From Ruminococcus sp. Marseille-P6503 (GTDB lineage Bacteria; Bacillota; Clostridia; Oscillospirales; Ruminococcaceae), in NCBI RefSeq assembly GCF_900604945.1, contig NZ_UWPB01000002.1:1227263-1291262 (forward strand): a DNA stretch of 64,000 bases. Direction: 5' to 3'. This document shows, in pieces, positions 8,751 through 16,756 of this stretch. Position numbers and translations under genes: made by a program. The stretch's first letter is position 1. Each line of letters begins with the position of its first letter. The notes beneath the pieces are model-generated. The model saw only the letters and a list, made by a program, of their open reading frames with translations. It was not told where the DNA came from and did not search any database.

Positions 8751-10871
8751 TCTGAAAAGGCGCGCGGTATAAGGCTTTCTCAGCTGGACGGAAACGGCTG
8801 ACGTTTCTTTGCTGTAAGCGAATTTTTCCTCGTTGAAGGACGGATAGATACAGCTTATTTCAGCGTCCCTGCCGTTCAGGAATCTGACGGGAAGCACACA
8901 GGTATCGTCCTTGCTTTCTCTTCTCCAAACGGCAAGATACGCGGAGCTTTCGGTGCGCAGCCCCAGCGATACCCATTCGTCGGAAAAGCCGGAGGGCCCA
9001 AGGCTCCAGAAAGGAACGGCTTTTTTGATATCGGCTCTTATCTTTCTGTAAACAGAAAGCGCTTCTTTGACCAGAGCCTTTCTTTCCGCTTCTATCTGAC
9101 CGAGATGACCGCTCTGATGAATGCGAAGCAACATGGCGTTCACCATATTGAATACTACCTCCTCCTTATCGCCGGAGGTCATAGGATAGCTCCAGATCGC
9201 CGATTGCTCGGGACAGAGGGCGGAAGGCGAATTTGCCGCTATGGTGCAGTATTTTCTGTAGTCGTCCTGGTCTGAGGTAGACTGTATGGAGTAACGCGAC
9301 AGCATAGCGTAATCCATTCTCAGTCCGCCGGAGGAGCAGTTTTCGATTATAAGCTTCGGATATTTTTTGAAAATACCGTCAAGCCAGGACAGATATGCCC
9401 GCTCGTGCTGCAAAAGCCCGTCGCCTACGCTGTCGCAGTTCTGCTCCGTTCCGATACCCGGCTCGATATTGTAATCCATTTTTATATATCCAACGCCGTA
9501 TTCCGAAACAAGTCTGCCGATAACTTCGTTCGCATGAGCGATTACCTTAGGATTTCTGAAATCAAGCTGGTATCGAGAACGGTCGAAAACTCTCTTACCG
9601 TGGCGTGTAAAGAACCAGGAATCGTCGCATACCGTTTCAGCCATAGGACATTTTATTCCCATAACCTCAAGCTCCAGCCATACTCCGGGGATCATTCCCT
9701 TGGAACGTATATAATCGGTCACTTCCTTCAGACCGTTGGGGAAACGGCGGCGGCTTTCCTGCCATTCGCCTACCCAGTCCCACCAGAAGCCGTCGGCATA
9801 CCAGCCCGCGTCAATGCAGAAGTATTCGCAGCCTGCCTCGGCGGCGGCGTCTATAAGCGGCAGCTCCTTTTCGGCAGTCGGGTCGCCCCACAGACAGTTC
9901 ATATAGTCGTTGAAAATAACCGCAAGTCTTTCGTTGTCGGCATTGCGGCGGCGTATTTTACGGCGGTATTTCGTAAGCTCTCCCATTGCCGCGTCAAAGC
10001 AGCAGCCGCCGTTCTCGGCGCCGCTCCTGCAAACGCCCACGGCGCACGGTACGGATTCAAAGCTGTCCCCCGGCTTTAGGACTCTGCACCAGTGGGATTC
10101 GATTTCCGAGGGTCCTGAAAGCTGAAGATACAAATGCCCCTCTTGATCGGAAATTTCCCAGTGCCATGAGCCGTTGTGCTCGATCTGCCAGAAGATCGCC
10201 GAGCCTGTTTCGGTATTTTCAAGAAAGCCCATAGGTATGTATTCCTTAGCCGACCAGTTGCCGACGTTGGTAAAGCCGATAACCTTCGAGGAATGCTGAT
10301 ATTCCTTGGGCTGGCACTGCTCCACGCCTAGCTGAGGAAGAGTATATTTCGTCCATTGCAGCTCTCTCTGCCATGAGTTGTGGCATACGGAAAGTTCCAT
10401 TTTCTTATCCTGCATAAGCAGGCCTTCCTTTTCAATTCCGTTGATATTGAAGGAGGATACATATTCAAGCGTAAGCTCCTCAGTTCCGTTATTAGCTACG
10501 GTCGTCCACGACCTTGCAACGGATACGCCGTTGTAAAACTGAAAATGAGAAACCGCCTCAAGTCCCGTTTCTTCATCGTATGTGGTGATTTCAAGCTTTC
10601 TGCCCAGTTGGTTTGCAGTATCCTTAAAATCCCTGAAATTCATACGGTATCCCGGCGCGGTCACGATATACTTGTTGCCGTGACGCTCATACGGCCTGTC
10701 AAGCCCGGAAACGTTTATCTCCACCAGACGGAAGCCGAGCGTTCCGGTGCGGGAGGTAATGTTTCTTTCGTCAAAGGGCAGGGCGGAGAAATGCAGCAGC
10801 TTGGCTTCGTTTTCGTCGTTTATTTCAAGCGCGAAATGTATTCCGTTTTCGCATAGCTCGATTCTTTTCAT
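8739..10871 (-). CDS. GH36 alpha-galactosidase
   Basis: Glycoside hydrolase family 36 enzyme (710 aa), which releases alpha-1,6-linked galactose from raffinose-family oligosaccharides or galactomannan. It has the family layout: an N-terminal beta-sandwich to about residue 300, then a TIM barrel. The nucleophile is predicted in GYIKMDYNIEPG near residue 470 and the acid/base in STSDQDDYRKY near 535; CSSGGLRMDYAMLSRY between them is also characteristic. No signal peptide is present, so it acts inside the cell on imported oligosaccharide. ATG at 10871. No transporter or regulator adjoins it. The 200 bases upstream hold an isolated TATAAT (10965-10970, minus) but no good -35. Confidence 0.92.
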   Translation of the reverse strand: MKRIELCENGIHFALEINDENEAKLLHFSALPFDERNITSRTGTLGFRLVEINVSGLDRPYERHGNKYIVTAPGYRMNFRDFKDTANQLGRKLEITTYDEETGLEAVSHFQFYNGVSVARSWTTVANNGTEELTLEYVSSFNINGIEKEGLLMQDKKMELSVCHNSWQRELQWTKYTLPQLGVEQCQPKEYQHSSKVIGFTNVGNWSAKEYIPMGFLENTETGSAIFWQIEHNGSWHWEISDQEGHLYLQLSGPSEIESHWCRVLKPGDSFESVPCAVGVCRSGAENGGCCFDAAMGELTKYRRKIRRRNADNERLAVIFNDYMNCLWGDPTAEKELPLIDAAAEAGCEYFCIDAGWYADGFWWDWVGEWQESRRRFPNGLKEVTDYIRSKGMIPGVWLELEVMGIKCPMAETVCDDSWFFTRHGKRVFDRSRYQLDFRNPKVIAHANEVIGRLVSEYGVGYIKMDYNIEPGIGTEQNCDSVGDGLLQHERAYLSWLDGIFKKYPKLIIENCSSGGLRMDYAMLSRYSIQSTSDQDDYRKYCTIAANSPSALCPEQSAIWSYPMTSGDKEEVVFNMVNAMLLRIHQSGHLGQIEAERKALVKEALSVYRKIRADIKKAVPFWSLGPSGFSDEWVSLGLRTESSAYLAVWRRESKDDTCVLPVRFLNGRDAEISCIYPSFNEEKFAYSKETSAVSVQLRKPYTARLFRLDF

Positions 10872-11071
10872 AGCCTTTTAATCCTTTCATACGCTTTGAA
10901 TTTTGGAGCCGATCATTTTGTATTCCTTAAACGCACAGCTCAGGAAAGATAAAATCCTTTCTTTATTATAGCCAAGCCCTCTCTGCGCTAGGAGCGTTAT
11001 GTAAATATCAGGCGGAAAATGTCGGCAATTTTAGTTTTAATTTTATGCTCGTTCGTAATATTTTTTACAAC

Positions 11072-12094
11072 CTATCTTACTGCGGCAGCAAAGCCGTCTT
11101 TATAGTAAAATTGCAGAAATCCGCGGCTTGCGGCACGTTTTTCCAGTCTGTCCTTCGTGTCGTATTCAAGAATTACGGTTTGCTTGTCCGTAAGGTCGCA
11201 GTCGGCAGGCTTCTGAACCTGAACTATATACATAGGCATTGAGAAGCCGTCGTCCGCCGTTTCATATATTTTCTGCAACGATATGACTTTGCTGCCTTTA
11301 CCGTTTACAGTTACCGAAATATCGTCCGTTTCAAGCTCGGGCGCTATATCGGTTACATTGAATGTGTTTTTTCCGAGAATTATGTTATACTCGTCTTTTT
11401 TGTAATAAAGCATGGGACGGAAGGAAAGAAATAAATTGTTTATTCCGCCGTTGTCTGTAAACAGGTTAAGAGAATAAACTTCACCGCTGCCTATTTTTAG
11501 ATCGACGGTTTCGTCGCGGTCGGCGATAAAATGCCAGCCCCAGCATTCTAGAGAGCCGCTGCCGTAGCTGTTGTCGTCGGAGTAAACAGCGTTGTAAAGT
11601 CCGTTGGGTATCTTGAGCGAATAGCTTCCGCATTTATCGGTCCATGCTCCTATAATATACGGACCGTCCTCAAAGCCGTAACGGTACAGCATTACCGCCG
11701 CCGGAAAAGGGCTTCCGTCGAAATCCGATACATTTCCCGATATTACGGAGTAACCGCATTTTTTGTCAAGCTCGCAGCGCTGAGAGCCGCTTGTACAGGA
11801 AACGTGAATAAAGTCAGGATAACAGTCCTTGTTTTCATATATTTTGATCAGGGCATTTTTTTCCACGGCCTTTACATAGATCCCGTCAGAGAAGCCGTCG
11901 TTGGTTATTTCAGCGTTTTTCTCAAATACCAGACTTGTTCCGCAGTAGGCGCAGACGCAAACGTTCAGCGGGAAGGTCAGCTCTGTAAATTCACAGTATA
12001 TTCCTATATGCGAGCCTGTGCTGAAAAAATCCGGCTGTAAAAATTCGTCTTTGCTTTGTTTGCAGTTAAAATACCAAACGTCCTTGATTTCCAT
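11072..12094 (-). CDS. Uncharacterised protein with a carboxypeptidase-regulatory-like fold
   Basis: A 340-aa soluble protein that I do not recognise as a named family. Residues about 115 to 190 (VISGNVSDFDGSPFPAAVMLY through GSYSLKIPNGLYN) look like a carboxypeptidase-regulatory-like beta-sandwich, a module often used for display or binding. The rest is beta-rich and Tyr/Asp/Cys-rich, with a possible virion- or adhesin-like character, but there is no signal peptide. ATG at 12094 has GGAGG about nine bases before it. It follows coaBC by only 28 bases on the same strand and may be read from the coaBC promoter; no functional link to CoA synthesis is evident. Confidence 0.65.
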   Translation of the reverse strand: MEIKDVWYFNCKQSKDEFLQPDFFSTGSHIGIYCEFTELTFPLNVCVCAYCGTSLVFEKNAEITNDGFSDGIYVKAVEKNALIKIYENKDCYPDFIHVSCTSGSQRCELDKKCGYSVISGNVSDFDGSPFPAAVMLYRYGFEDGPYIIGAWTDKCGSYSLKIPNGLYNAVYSDDNSYGSGSLECWGWHFIADRDETVDLKIGSGEVYSLNLFTDNGGINNLFLSFRPMLYYKKDEYNIILGKNTFNVTDIAPELETDDISVTVNGKGSKVISLQKIYETADDGFSMPMYIVQVQKPADCDLTDKQTVILEYDTKDRLEKRAASRGFLQFYYKDGFAAAVR

Positions 12095-12122
12095 AATATA
12101 GTCCTCCGTTTTCTTTAAAATA

Positions 12123-13319
12123 TTATTTGTCCAAGATGGCTTTCAGCCTGTCAAGAATAATATGCGCCGCATTTTCCTTTGACATAATGTCAAGCTCCTC
12201 GCGACCGTCTTTTGTTATTACGGTTATAATATTCGTATCCGTTCCGAAGCCCGCGCCCTCTTTTCTCAGAGAATTTGCGCAGATCATATCGCAGCGTTTG
12301 GCTTCAAGCTTTCCGACGGAATTTTCAATAACGTTTTCCGTTTCCATGGAAAATCCGCACAGAATCTGACCGGGGCGTTTATGCTCTCCCAAATATTTAA
12401 GAATATCTTTTGTTCGTTTAAGCTCAAGCGTCATGCCGCTGCCGGATTTCTTTATCTTGCTGTCAGCCGCAGCCGCAGGCGTGTAGTCGGATACCGCGGC
12501 AGCTTTTATTATAATATCCTGCCCGTCAGCCAGAGAGCTTACCGCGTTGAACATATCCTCGGCGGACTCCGTCCGTACGGTTCTGACAAACATAGGCGGC
12601 TCGATTTCCATATGGGCGCAAACCAGCGTTACCTCGGCTCCTCGGAGCATGGCTGCCTTTGCCAAAGCGCAGCCCATTTTTCCGCTGGAATGATTCGTGA
12701 TGAACCTGACCGGGTCGAGCTTTTCTCTGGTAGCTCCGGCGGTTACAAGAATTTTTTTGCCGGCAAGGTCTTTTTCACAGGCGATTTCTTTTAGGACGTA
12801 TTCAAGAAGAGTCTGCTCGTCCGGCAGCTTTCCGTCGCCTATATCTCGGTTGGCGAGCATTCCCTTTACAGGCTCGATTATTTCATAGCCGAAGCTTTTA
12901 AGCTTGTCAATATTGTGCTGCACGATAGGGTTATGAAGCATATTGTGATTCATAGCCGGAGCGATTATTTTTTTGCAGGGACACGCCATAACGGTGGTGG
13001 TCAGCATATCGTCGGCGATACCGCCTGCGATCTTCCCGATTACGTTTGCGGAAGCGGGCGCTATCATAACGACGTCCGCCTTTTTGGCGAGAGCGACGTG
13101 CTCCACGCTGTACTGAAAATTACGGTCAAAGGTATCTATAAGGCACTTGTTCTGGGTTATGGTTTCAAAGGTTACGGGATTGATAAACTGCTCCGCGTTT
13201 CGGGTCATAAGCACCTGAACGTCGCAGTGAAGCTTTGTAAGCATTCTTGCGAGATTGGCGGTTTTATATGCGGCAATGCTGCCTGTCACGCCCAAAACAA
13301 CGGTTTTTCCTTTAAGCAT
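12123..13319 (-). CDS. coaBC: Bifunctional phosphopantothenoylcysteine synthetase/decarboxylase
   Basis: Performs two consecutive steps of coenzyme A synthesis: ligation of cysteine to 4'-phosphopantothenate (CoaB) and decarboxylation of the product (CoaC). The N-terminal half is the flavoprotein decarboxylase (GVTGSIAAYKTANLARML at the start; APAMNHNML near residue 115, with the usual Asn of the PASANxxxK and PAMN motifs). The C-terminal half from about residue 185 is the ligase (KKILVTAGATREKLDPVRF, then ITNHSSGKMG). At 398 aa it is full length. It is divergent from an ECF S component and coaX, making a compact CoA locus. Confidence 0.95.
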   Translation of the reverse strand: MLKGKTVVLGVTGSIAAYKTANLARMLTKLHCDVQVLMTRNAEQFINPVTFETITQNKCLIDTFDRNFQYSVEHVALAKKADVVMIAPASANVIGKIAGGIADDMLTTTVMACPCKKIIAPAMNHNMLHNPIVQHNIDKLKSFGYEIIEPVKGMLANRDIGDGKLPDEQTLLEYVLKEIACEKDLAGKKILVTAGATREKLDPVRFITNHSSGKMGCALAKAAMLRGAEVTLVCAHMEIEPPMFVRTVRTESAEDMFNAVSSLADGQDIIIKAAAVSDYTPAAAADSKIKKSGSGMTLELKRTKDILKYLGEHKRPGQILCGFSMETENVIENSVGKLEAKRCDMICANSLRKEGAGFGTDTNIITVITKDGREELDIMSKENAAHIILDRLKAILDK

Positions 13320-13356
13320 ATGCTCATCTCCAGTTTGTTGATAAAGTATTTTTAAT

Positions 13357-13365
13357 ATTATATCA
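13357..13365 (-). promoter_or_regulatory. Extended -10 promoter of coaBC
   Basis: Minus-strand TGATATAAT (extended -10), 38 bases before the coaBC start, with no good -35. It faces away from the promoter of the ECF/coaX operon about 45 bases further on. Confidence 0.5.
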
Positions 13366-13405
13366 CAAAAAAACGAAAAAAGATATAGATTTTCTGAAAA
13401 AAGTA

Positions 13406-13414
13406 TGCTATAAT
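13406..13414 (+). promoter_or_regulatory. Extended -10 promoter of the ECF S component/coaX operon
   Basis: TGCTATAAT, an extended -10 element without a clear -35. Transcription would begin near 13421 and give an unusually long leader of about 155 bases before the ATG at 13577. Confidence 0.5.
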
Positions 13415-13438
13415 GTAAGCGGCGGTCTAAGGCTTAAG

Positions 13439-13503
13439 AATAAGCGGCTTCAGCTTGCCCTGTCCGCAGATATTCCTTTCATAGGAAATCTGACGCGCTT
13501 ATT
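13439..13503 (+). ncRNA. Structured 5' leader element, class unknown
   Basis: Perfect closing stem AATAAGCG (13439-13446) with CGCTTATT (13496-13503). It encloses a second hairpin with arms CAGAT..TTCCT (from 13468) and AGGAA ATCTG (to 13492) around a TTCAT loop, plus a single-stranded C/G-rich segment. The element is followed within ten bases by TAGGTCTTTTTT. It matches none of the riboswitch consensus sequences I know (checked by eye against THF, TPP, preQ1, FMN and SAM). Its position before a transporter gene in a CoA locus suggests regulation, which is inference. Confidence 0.4.
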
Positions 13504-13576
13504 AAATAGGTCTTTTTTGTCTGCCGTGTATTGTATCCTCTTTACGGGGAATAATAACTTGGAGGTATTCGTTACT

Positions 13577-14203
13577 ATGAAAACAACATTTAAAACAAAA
13601 CAGCTGGTTATGCTGGGTCTGCTTTCCGCGGTTTTATTGCTTATGGCTTATACGCCGCTGGGCTATCTTAATATCGGGCCCCTTGCTATAACCTTTAACG
13701 TTATTCCGGTTGCGCTGGCGGCGATCGTGCTGGGACCTGTAGGAGGCGCGGTTGCGGGAGCTGTGTTCGGTCTTACCAGCTTTCTTCAATGCATCGGAAT
13801 CGGCGGAACCAGCGCGATGGGAGCTATTCTCTTCGATATAAATCCCGTCTTTGCGTTTATACAGAGATTTGTTCCGAGAGTTCTGGACGGTTTTCTGCTG
13901 GGCTTCATTTTCAAAGGCGTGCGGAAGGCTACAAATACTTACGTTTCCTGCGCCGTTACCGGCTTTTGCTCTGCGTTTCTGAATACGGCGTTTTTTATGA
14001 CCGCTCTGGTGCTGCTTTACGGAAATACTGAATATGTTCGTGAGCTTGTGGGAGGACAAAATATAATAGTGTTTATCTGCACTTTTGTCGGGATCAACGC
14101 TGTGTGTGAAATAGCTTCCTCGACGCTGATTACCGGCGCGGTAGGAACGGCGCTGTATAAGGCGCGGCTGATCCCGTCGGGCGTCAGGTCCAGCGATTCA
14201 TAA
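13577..14203 (+). CDS. ECF transporter S component, probably for pantothenate
   Basis: Membrane protein of 208 aa with about six hydrophobic segments, of the substrate-binding S-component type used by energy-coupling factor vitamin transporters (needing a shared EcfAAT module that is not in this window). Near the N terminus it has a KQLVMLGLLSAVLLLMAYTP helix, and later LAAIVLGPVGGAVAGAVFG, which is the usual S-component helix pattern. Pantothenate as substrate is inferred only from its place directly before coaX and divergent from coaBC. The start is ATG at 13577, with GGAGGT at 13561; the longer frame from 13517 lies in the leader. Confidence 0.8.
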   Translation: MKTTFKTKQLVMLGLLSAVLLLMAYTPLGYLNIGPLAITFNVIPVALAAIVLGPVGGAVAGAVFGLTSFLQCIGIGGTSAMGAILFDINPVFAFIQRFVPRVLDGFLLGFIFKGVRKATNTYVSCAVTGFCSAFLNTAFFMTALVLLYGNTEYVRELVGGQNIIVFICTFVGINAVCEIASSTLITGAVGTALYKARLIPSGVRSSDS

Positions 14204-14233
14204 GACGAAAAATGTTTTCCGGAGGACGTTGAG

Positions 14234-14998
14234 ATGGTTCTTGCAGTTGATATAGGAAATTCCAACATAGTAATGGGCTGCTTTGAAAACGATAAGATAC
14301 TTTTCATTGAACGCCTGTCTACAAACCGAGGGGCAACGGCTCTTGAATATACCATAATGCTCAAAAATATTCTGGAGCTCAACGGAATAAGCCATATGGA
14401 TTTTCAGGGAGGGATAATATCCTCCGTTGTTCCGTCGGTAACGCTTACGGTCAGAGCCGCGATGGAGCGTCTTACCTGTAAAAAGGTGATGATCGTAGGT
14501 CCGGGGATCAAGACAGGGCTTAAAATAATGCTGGATAATCCCGCTCAGCTCGGCAGCGACAGGGTAGCCGACGCTGTTGCGGCGATAAATCTGTATCCGG
14601 TCCCGTGCATTATGATAGATATGGGGACCGCGACCACGATTTCCGTTATCGACAGCCAAAAGAATTTTCTGGGGGGGCTTATAATCCCGGGTCTTATGAC
14701 TTCTCTCGATTCTCTGACGGTTAGAACCTCGCAGCTTCCCAATATCAGTCTTGTTCCGCCTAATAAGGTGATAGGAACAAATACTGTAGACTGTATGAGA
14801 AGCGGTATAATCAACAGCACCGCTTCAAGCATAGACGGAGTTATTGAGCGCATAGAGGAAGAGCTAGGCGAAACCTGCACGGTTATTTCCACCGGAGGGA
14901 TCGCGAAAACGATTATTCCGTTCTGCAAGCGGAAAATCATAATCGACGACGAGCTGCTGCTTAAAGGTCTTTGCATTATATATAACAAGAACAAATAA
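14234..14998 (+). CDS. coaX: Type III pantothenate kinase
   Basis: Phosphorylates pantothenate, the first committed step of CoA synthesis (254 aa, ASKHA fold). The N-terminal phosphate motif is LAVDIGNSNIVMG (residues 3-15). Other family marks are GAD-equivalent LGSDRVADAVAA near residue 100, IMIDMGTATTISVID near 120 and STGGIAKTI near 220. CoaX is typical where the type I/II kinases are absent. ATG at 14234 has GGAGG at 14221. It follows the S component by 30 bases in the same operon and ends at the terminator 15016-15068. Confidence 0.94.
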   Translation: MVLAVDIGNSNIVMGCFENDKILFIERLSTNRGATALEYTIMLKNILELNGISHMDFQGGIISSVVPSVTLTVRAAMERLTCKKVMIVGPGIKTGLKIMLDNPAQLGSDRVADAVAAINLYPVPCIMIDMGTATTISVIDSQKNFLGGLIIPGLMTSLDSLTVRTSQLPNISLVPPNKVIGTNTVDCMRSGIINSTASSIDGVIERIEEELGETCTVISTGGIAKTIIPFCKRKIIIDDELLLKGLCIIYNKNK

Positions 14999-15015
14999 AT
15001 ACGGAAAAATAAAAT

Positions 15016-15068
15016 CGGGCGAACTCGCTGTCTATGGAAAAACAGCGGCGTTCGCCCGTTATTTTTTT
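15016..15068. terminator. Bidirectional terminator between coaX and metK
   Basis: Arms CGGGCGAAC (15016-15024) and GTTCGCCCG (15050-15058), followed by TTATTTTTTT on the plus strand. On the minus strand the same stem is followed by ATTTTATTTTT, serving metK. Confidence 0.85.
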
Positions 15069-15088
15069 CGTGAAAAAATTCCGTCCGT

Positions 15089-16261
15089 TTACTTCAACGC
15101 GTCAAGCAGGGCCTGAACTCTGTCCGTTCTTTCCCATGCGGCGCCGAGATCCTCGCGTCCGATATGACCGTATGCGGCGAGCTTTTTGTACTGCGGCTTT
15201 CTCAGCTCAAGATCTCTGATTATTGCCGACGGACGGAGATCGAATACCTTTGTTACAGCCTCGGCAAGCTGTTCGTCGGAGTATTTTCCTGTTCCGTAGG
15301 TGTCAACCATAACTGATACGGGACGGGCAACTCCAATGGCATAGGCAAGCTCTACTTCGCACTTACTGGCAAGACCTGCCGCGACTATATTCTTTGCGGC
15401 GTATCTCGCGGCGTAGGTCGCCGAACGGTCGACCTTTGTCGGATCCTTGCCGGAGAACGCCCCGCCGCCGTGACGCGCGTATCCTCCGTAGGTGTCCACT
15501 ATAATTTTTCTTCCCGTAAGTCCGCTGTCGCCCTGAGGTCCGCCGACAACAAAGCGTCCCGTCGGATTTACATAGTAAGTAGTATTTTCATCGAGAAGCT
15601 CGGAAGGTATAACCGCCTTGATTACATATTCGATAATGTCCTTTCTTATCTGCTCCAGAGATACGGCTTCGTCGTGCTGTGAGGATACGACAACGGCGTC
15701 TACTCTTACGGGCTTTGAGCCGTCGTATTCAACGGTTACCTGAGTTTTTCCGTCGGGTCTGAGATAGCTGAGCGTTCCGTTTTTTCTTACCTCCGTAAGC
15801 TTGAGCGCCAGCTTATGCGCAAGAGAGATAGGCATAGGCATAAGCTCGGGAGTTTCGTCGCAGGCATAACCGAACATGATTCCCTGATCTCCCGCGCCGA
15901 TGTCGAAAGCGTTTTCCTCCCGTCCCTCAAGAGCGTTGTCAACTCCCATAGCGATGTCGGGCGACTGCTTGTCTATAGAAGTGAGCACAGAGCAGGTGTA
16001 GCCGTCGAAACCGTATTTTGCCCGGTCGTAGCCTATCTCCACGATAGTGTCCCTTACTATCTGAGGAATGTCTACAGCCGCCTTAGTGGTGATCTCTCCC
16101 ATGCACATAACGAAGCCTGTGGTAGTAACCGTTTCGCAGGCGACCCTCGACATGGGGTCCTGAGCGAGCATTGCGTCCAGAACCGCGTCTGAGATCTGAT
16201 CGCATATTTTATCCGGATGTCCTTCAGTAACCGACTCTGATGTGAATAAACGTCTTGACAT
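15089..16261 (-). CDS. metK: S-adenosylmethionine synthetase
   Basis: Makes SAM from methionine and ATP (390 aa, full length). Hallmarks are [20 protein letters not shown] at the N terminus (ATP-binding His), [15 protein letters not shown] near residue 115 and [23 protein letters not shown] sequence near 255 (here [19 protein letters not shown]). The start chosen is ATG at 16261 ([10 protein letters not shown]), with AGAGGT eight bases before it. Expression is controlled by a SAM-I riboswitch and terminator upstream, so high SAM should stop transcription. Confidence 0.96.
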   Translation of the reverse strand: MSRRLFTSESVTEGHPDKICDQISDAVLDAMLAQDPMSRVACETVTTTGFVMCMGEITTKAAVDIPQIVRDTIVEIGYDRAKYGFDGYTCSVLTSIDKQSPDIAMGVDNALEGREENAFDIGAGDQGIMFGYACDETPELMPMPISLAHKLALKLTEVRKNGTLSYLRPDGKTQVTVEYDGSKPVRVDAVVVSSQHDEAVSLEQIRKDIIEYVIKAVIPSELLDENTTYYVNPTGRFVVGGPQGDSGLTGRKIIVDTYGGYARHGGGAFSGKDPTKVDRSATYAARYAAKNIVAAGLASKCEVELAYAIGVARPVSVMVDTYGTGKYSDEQLAEAVTKVFDLRPSAIIRDLELRKPQYKKLAAYGHIGREDLGAAWERTDRVQALLDALK

Positions 16262-16324
16262 TTTCATTACCTCTTTCATTTCATACTGATATTCAAAAGA
16301 AACCTTTCAAGTAAATGAGTGCAT

Positions 16325-16350
16325 AAAAAAGACGCTTCATTCCGAAGCGC
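16325..16350 (-). terminator. Riboswitch-controlled terminator of metK
   Basis: Minus-strand hairpin GCGCTTC/GAAGCGTC with a GGAAT loop and a six-base T run, placed between the SAM-I aptamer and metK: the expression platform. Confidence 0.88.
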
Positions 16351-16370
16351 CTGAATTTTCTTCAAAATTC

Positions 16371-16466
16371 CTCATCTCTCGGAATACACCGCAGGAATTA
16401 GCACCTTAGCTTTATACTAGGTTGCCGGGCTTCACAGGACCTGTTCCTCCGCCACTCTTGATAAGG
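16371..16466 (-). promoter_or_regulatory. SAM-I (S-box) riboswitch of metK
   Basis: On the minus strand the S-box core is plain: CTTATCAAGAGTGGCGGAGG at the 5' side, GAAGCCCGGCAACC, then GGTGCTAATTCC and the closing GAGATGAG that pairs with CTTATC (P1). SAM binding stabilises P1 and allows the terminator at 16325-16350 to form. Confidence 0.95.
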
Positions 16467-16486
16467 TATCAAATTATAACAGTATT

Positions 16487-16515
16487 ATTATACATCAATC
16501 GACCCGTTATGTCAA
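16487..16515 (-). promoter_or_regulatory. Consensus SigA promoter of metK
   Basis: Minus-strand TTGACA (16515-16510), 17-base spacer, TATAAT (16492-16487): a perfect match, just upstream of the S-box leader. Confidence 0.85.
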
Positions 16516-16567
16516 TATGTATATCGCGGCATTTGTAAATTTATTGTGAATGGAAACCCGGAATATG

Positions 16568-16750
16568 CTACGTATGCTGTTTTGCGTTTTCCCGCTTTGT
16601 TTCGCTTTTATCCTGTCCGCACCGGCGGCAGGAGCACCGGCAGCAGTCGCCGCAGCATTTGCCCTTCAGACTGCTGAAAATAAATTGTATAAGTATGACA
16701 GCAGCCAGCGCTATGAGAAAAATGCAGAAAGCTATGATAATATATTTCAT
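16568..16750 (-). CDS. FeoB-associated Cys-rich membrane protein
   Basis: A 60-aa protein with one N-terminal membrane helix (IIIAFCIFLIALAAVILIQF) and a short basic, Cys-rich tail (KCCGDCCRCSCRRCGQ; six Cys). This is the plan of the FeoB-associated Cys-rich family, found next to feoB in Firmicutes and thought to replace FeoC or handle Fe2+ at the pore; its biochemistry is not established. It begins six bases after the feoB stop, with GAGG before the ATG, so it is the last gene of the feo operon. Confidence 0.85.
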   Translation of the reverse strand: MKYIIIAFCIFLIALAAVILIQFIFSSLKGKCCGDCCRCSCRRCGQDKSETKRENAKQHT

Positions 16751-16756
16751 TTGACC

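Noticed and set aside
9405..10079. Plus-strand open frame inside the alpha-galactosidase gene
   Set aside because: The opposite strand encodes a complete GH36 enzyme; no site, no homology.
13439..13503. Known vitamin riboswitch (THF or TPP) before the ECF gene
   Set aside because: The conserved cores of those classes are not present by eye, so only an unclassified structured leader is reported.
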